This document shows, one piece after another, positions 5,367-6,603 of a stretch of DNA of 6,603 bases. Location of the stretch: assembly GCA_025774615.1 (NCBI GenBank), contig JALGVQ010000157.1:1-6603 (forward strand). The letters are read 5' to 3'. Position 1 is the stretch's first letter; each line of letters starts with the position of its first letter. The notes beneath the pieces are model-generated. The model searched no databases. It was not told the DNA's origin and worked only from the letters and a program-made list of their open reading frames with translations. The position numbers and the translations under genes were made by a program. This DNA is from a bacterium (GTDB taxonomy: Bacteria; Blakebacterota; Blakebacteria; Blakebacterales; Blakebacteraceae).

Positions 5367-6503
5367 CGGTGGCAACAATCTCAAATAACCACCCGTATCG
5401 ACCTGCACTCCCGGATGACCGGCTGCTGCGGAATCGACGAGCGCAGCCAGGACAGAACTCTCCAGCATGGACCAGCGGGATGGATCGAGGAGACCGGGTC
5501 TGAATTCTCGCCGCAGGTTGTTCACATCGATCGGATGGAGTTCGGCCTCTATCGGCCTGCCTTCGACGAATCGCACCAGCAATACGGCGCCTTTCGCGGT
5601 CGAGGTGAAGGAACCGAACACAAAATTGCCGAGGCTGTAGGCGATAAGCCGCCCGCGATACCACTCCAGCGGCTGGAGGGTATGGGGGTGATGACCGATT
5701 ATGAGATCGGCACCGTTGTCGATCGCGATGTGGGCCAGGATCTTCTGGTAGTCTCGGGGCTCCTCCAGCAGTTCTCCGCCCCAGTGGAACATCACCACCA
5801 CCAGGTCTGCGTCCTCATCCGCCCTTTTCACCTCACGGGCCAGGCCCTCATCACTTGCGTGGGCGGTCCCGGGACGGTCTGCCGTCGCCCAGAATTCCTC
5901 CGGAAAGGTATGACTGTAGGCAAGAAACGCCACCCGACTGCCCTGCCGCTCTATCGTGGTGTGCCGGTGAGCTTCCCCCTTCGTCCGCCCCGTGCCGGTA
6001 TGGGCGATCCCCGCCGAATCGAGCACGCTCCACGTCTCGAAAAGGCCCGCCAGACCGAAATCGAGGATGTGGTTGTTGGCCAAGCAGACAAGGTCGAATC
6101 CCCCTGCAGTCAGTGTTTCCACGATCCCCGGCGGCACAGCGAATGTATATGTCTTCTCAGCCCTTACGACCCCGGTCGTGTCACCGAGGAAGGGTGATTC
6201 CAGGTTGCCGACCAGCAGGTCGGTCGACTGCAGGAGGGGCAGGACTTCTCCGAACGGGTAGTCGGCCCCCTGCTCGTTCAGCACCTCAATCAGCCATGAA
6301 CCGAGCATGATATCACCCGTCGCGCCGAGGATAAGGGTGTCGTGTGCCGTCGAGGTCAGGGAGGCAATCGACGAATCAGCCGGCGGTGGGGGTACCGCGA
6401 ATAATTCCGTCGTGATGCCGCCAATGAAAAGAAGGGTGAACACAGATGCTCCGACTGCCAATTGACGGAGCGGTTGAGATGGAGAGACGCCCGGCGGTCT
6501 CAT
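5364..6503 (-). CDS. Exported CapA-family (poly-gamma-glutamate synthesis CapA-like) metallophosphatase-fold protein
   Basis: The protein has a calcineurin-like (metallophosphatase) fold of the PGA_cap/CapA family. Members are linked to poly-gamma-glutamate capsule production, but many have no known substrate. Counting from the ATG at 6503 (379 residues), a basic N-terminus and hydrophobic segment (about 15-30) form a signal peptide or anchor, with possible cleavage after LFA (about 36). Family motifs appear in order: GATGDIMLG (60-68), GNLESPF (99-105), ANNHILDFG (142-150), MFHWGGEL (238-245), IIGHHPHTLQ (268-277) and YSLGNFVF (289-296). The metal-binding-type D, N and H residues are present. 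The frame is open to GTG at 6530, but the ATG at 6503 overlaps the stop of the upstream dehydrogenase (ATGA) and places the signal peptide correctly. No capB or capC is visible, so a capsule role is not supported here. Its C-terminal stop lies inside repeat copy B. Confidence 0.9.
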   Translation of the reverse strand: MRPPGVSPSQPLRQLAVGASVFTLLFIGGITTELFAVPPPPADSSIASLTSTAHDTLILGATGDIMLGSWLIEVLNEQGADYPFGEVLPLLQSTDLLVGNLESPFLGDTTGVVRAEKTYTFAVPPGIVETLTAGGFDLVCLANNHILDFGLAGLFETWSVLDSAGIAHTGTGRTKGEAHRHTTIERQGSRVAFLAYSHTFPEEFWATADRPGTAHASDEGLAREVKRADEDADLVVVMFHWGGELLEEPRDYQKILAHIAIDNGADLIIGHHPHTLQPLEWYRGRLIAYSLGNFVFGSFTSTAKGAVLLVRFVEGRPIEAELHPIDVNNLRREFRPGLLDPSRWSMLESSVLAALVDSAAAGHPGVQVDTGGYLRLLPP

Positions 6504-6603
6504 GAGACCGTGAGGACCACCTTTCCGCACTCTCCGGCCTCCATCAGGCGTATTCCTTCTTCGAAGGCTTCCAGCTCGAGGGTGTGGGTGAGAACCGGCG
6601 ATA
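6500..6603 (-). CDS. Zinc-type (MDR) alcohol dehydrogenase, last 33 codons only (cut by window edge)
   Basis: The readable C-terminus is SPVLTHTLELEAFEEGIRLM followed by EAGECGKVVLTVS and TGA at 6500-6502. The pattern of a TH(x)LELE(x)FEEG helix followed by GKVVL is the usual end of medium-chain zinc-dependent alcohol, sorbitol or threonine dehydrogenases. These are cytosolic NAD(P)-dependent enzymes with GroES-like and Rossmann domains. Neither domain is in the window, so substrate and metal site cannot be judged. Its stop overlaps the ATG of the capA-like gene, implying one transcript and translational coupling. Confidence 0.8.
   Translation of the reverse strand, partial: SPVLTHTLELEAFEEGIRLMEAGECGKVVLTVS

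Noticed and set aside
5191-5388. Plus-strand 65-codon frame in the gap between the capA-like and sigma genes
   Set aside because: It starts inside the terminator hairpin and runs through repeat copy B into the antisense of the capA-like gene. No family resemblance.
5415-6197. Plus-strand open frame of 260 codons antisense to the capA-like gene
   Set aside because: It mirrors conserved CapA motifs on the other strand, has no plausible promoter or Shine-Dalgarno sequence that I could see, and shows no recognisable domain.
6504-6530. Nine-codon N-terminal extension of the capA-like protein from GTG at 6530
   Set aside because: It would overlap the dehydrogenase gene by 31 bases and add polar residues before the signal peptide. 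The ATG at 6503 gives the usual ATGA overlap.

Overview
All recognisable genes lie on the minus strand, so transcription runs from high to low coordinates. The best lineage marker is a 285-residue primary sigma factor that lacks region 1.1 and closely resembles the short RpoD of Bacteroidota and related (FCB-group) phyla. The three promoters I can read are instead of the classical sigma-70 type: TTGACA-like -35, 16-17 bp spacer, TATAAT-like -10. Base composition is clearly above 50% GC. I infer a non-Bacteroidota FCB lineage or candidate phylum; no species can be named from this window.

Layout in the direction of transcription. (1) 6603-5364: the last 33 codons of a zinc-type (MDR) alcohol dehydrogenase overlap, by ATGA, the start of an exported CapA-family metallophosphatase-like protein. 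(2) 5363-4944: a 420-bp gap holding a dispersed repeat (copy B), a GC-rich hairpin that probably terminates the capA-like transcript, and the promoter of the sigma gene. (3) 4943-4086: the primary sigma factor, starting at TTG. (4) 4085-3914: the promoter and leader of the next gene. (5) 3913-2921: a membrane-anchored M23 (LytM-type) peptidase with an intact zinc site, closed by an intrinsic terminator. (6) 2920-2747: a dense control region with that terminator, a strong promoter interlaced with four regularly spaced operator half-sites, and copy A of the same dispersed repeat. (7) 2746-1: three tightly packed genes, an AAA_14/DUF4143 ATPase, rarA and the 5' part of lgt. The ATPase and rarA overlap by ATGA, and the rarA stop overlaps the lgt start by one base.

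Most of the genes are housekeeping: transcription (sigma), wall remodelling (M23), replication-fork maintenance (RarA) and lipoprotein maturation (Lgt). The accessory element is the DUF4143 ATPase together with its promoter. It sits at the head of the rarA-lgt unit, and no other promoter for those two genes is visible. One operator fills the whole -35/-10 spacer and a second covers the presumed start of transcription. The arrangement suggests tight repression of an operon that also carries core genes. No obvious regulator gene lies in the window.

I did not find RNA genes, CRISPR arrays, insertion sequences or a recognisable complete defence system. The most unusual items are the four-half-site operator promoter at 2798-2843 and the two related repeats at 2755-2794 and 5300-5366.
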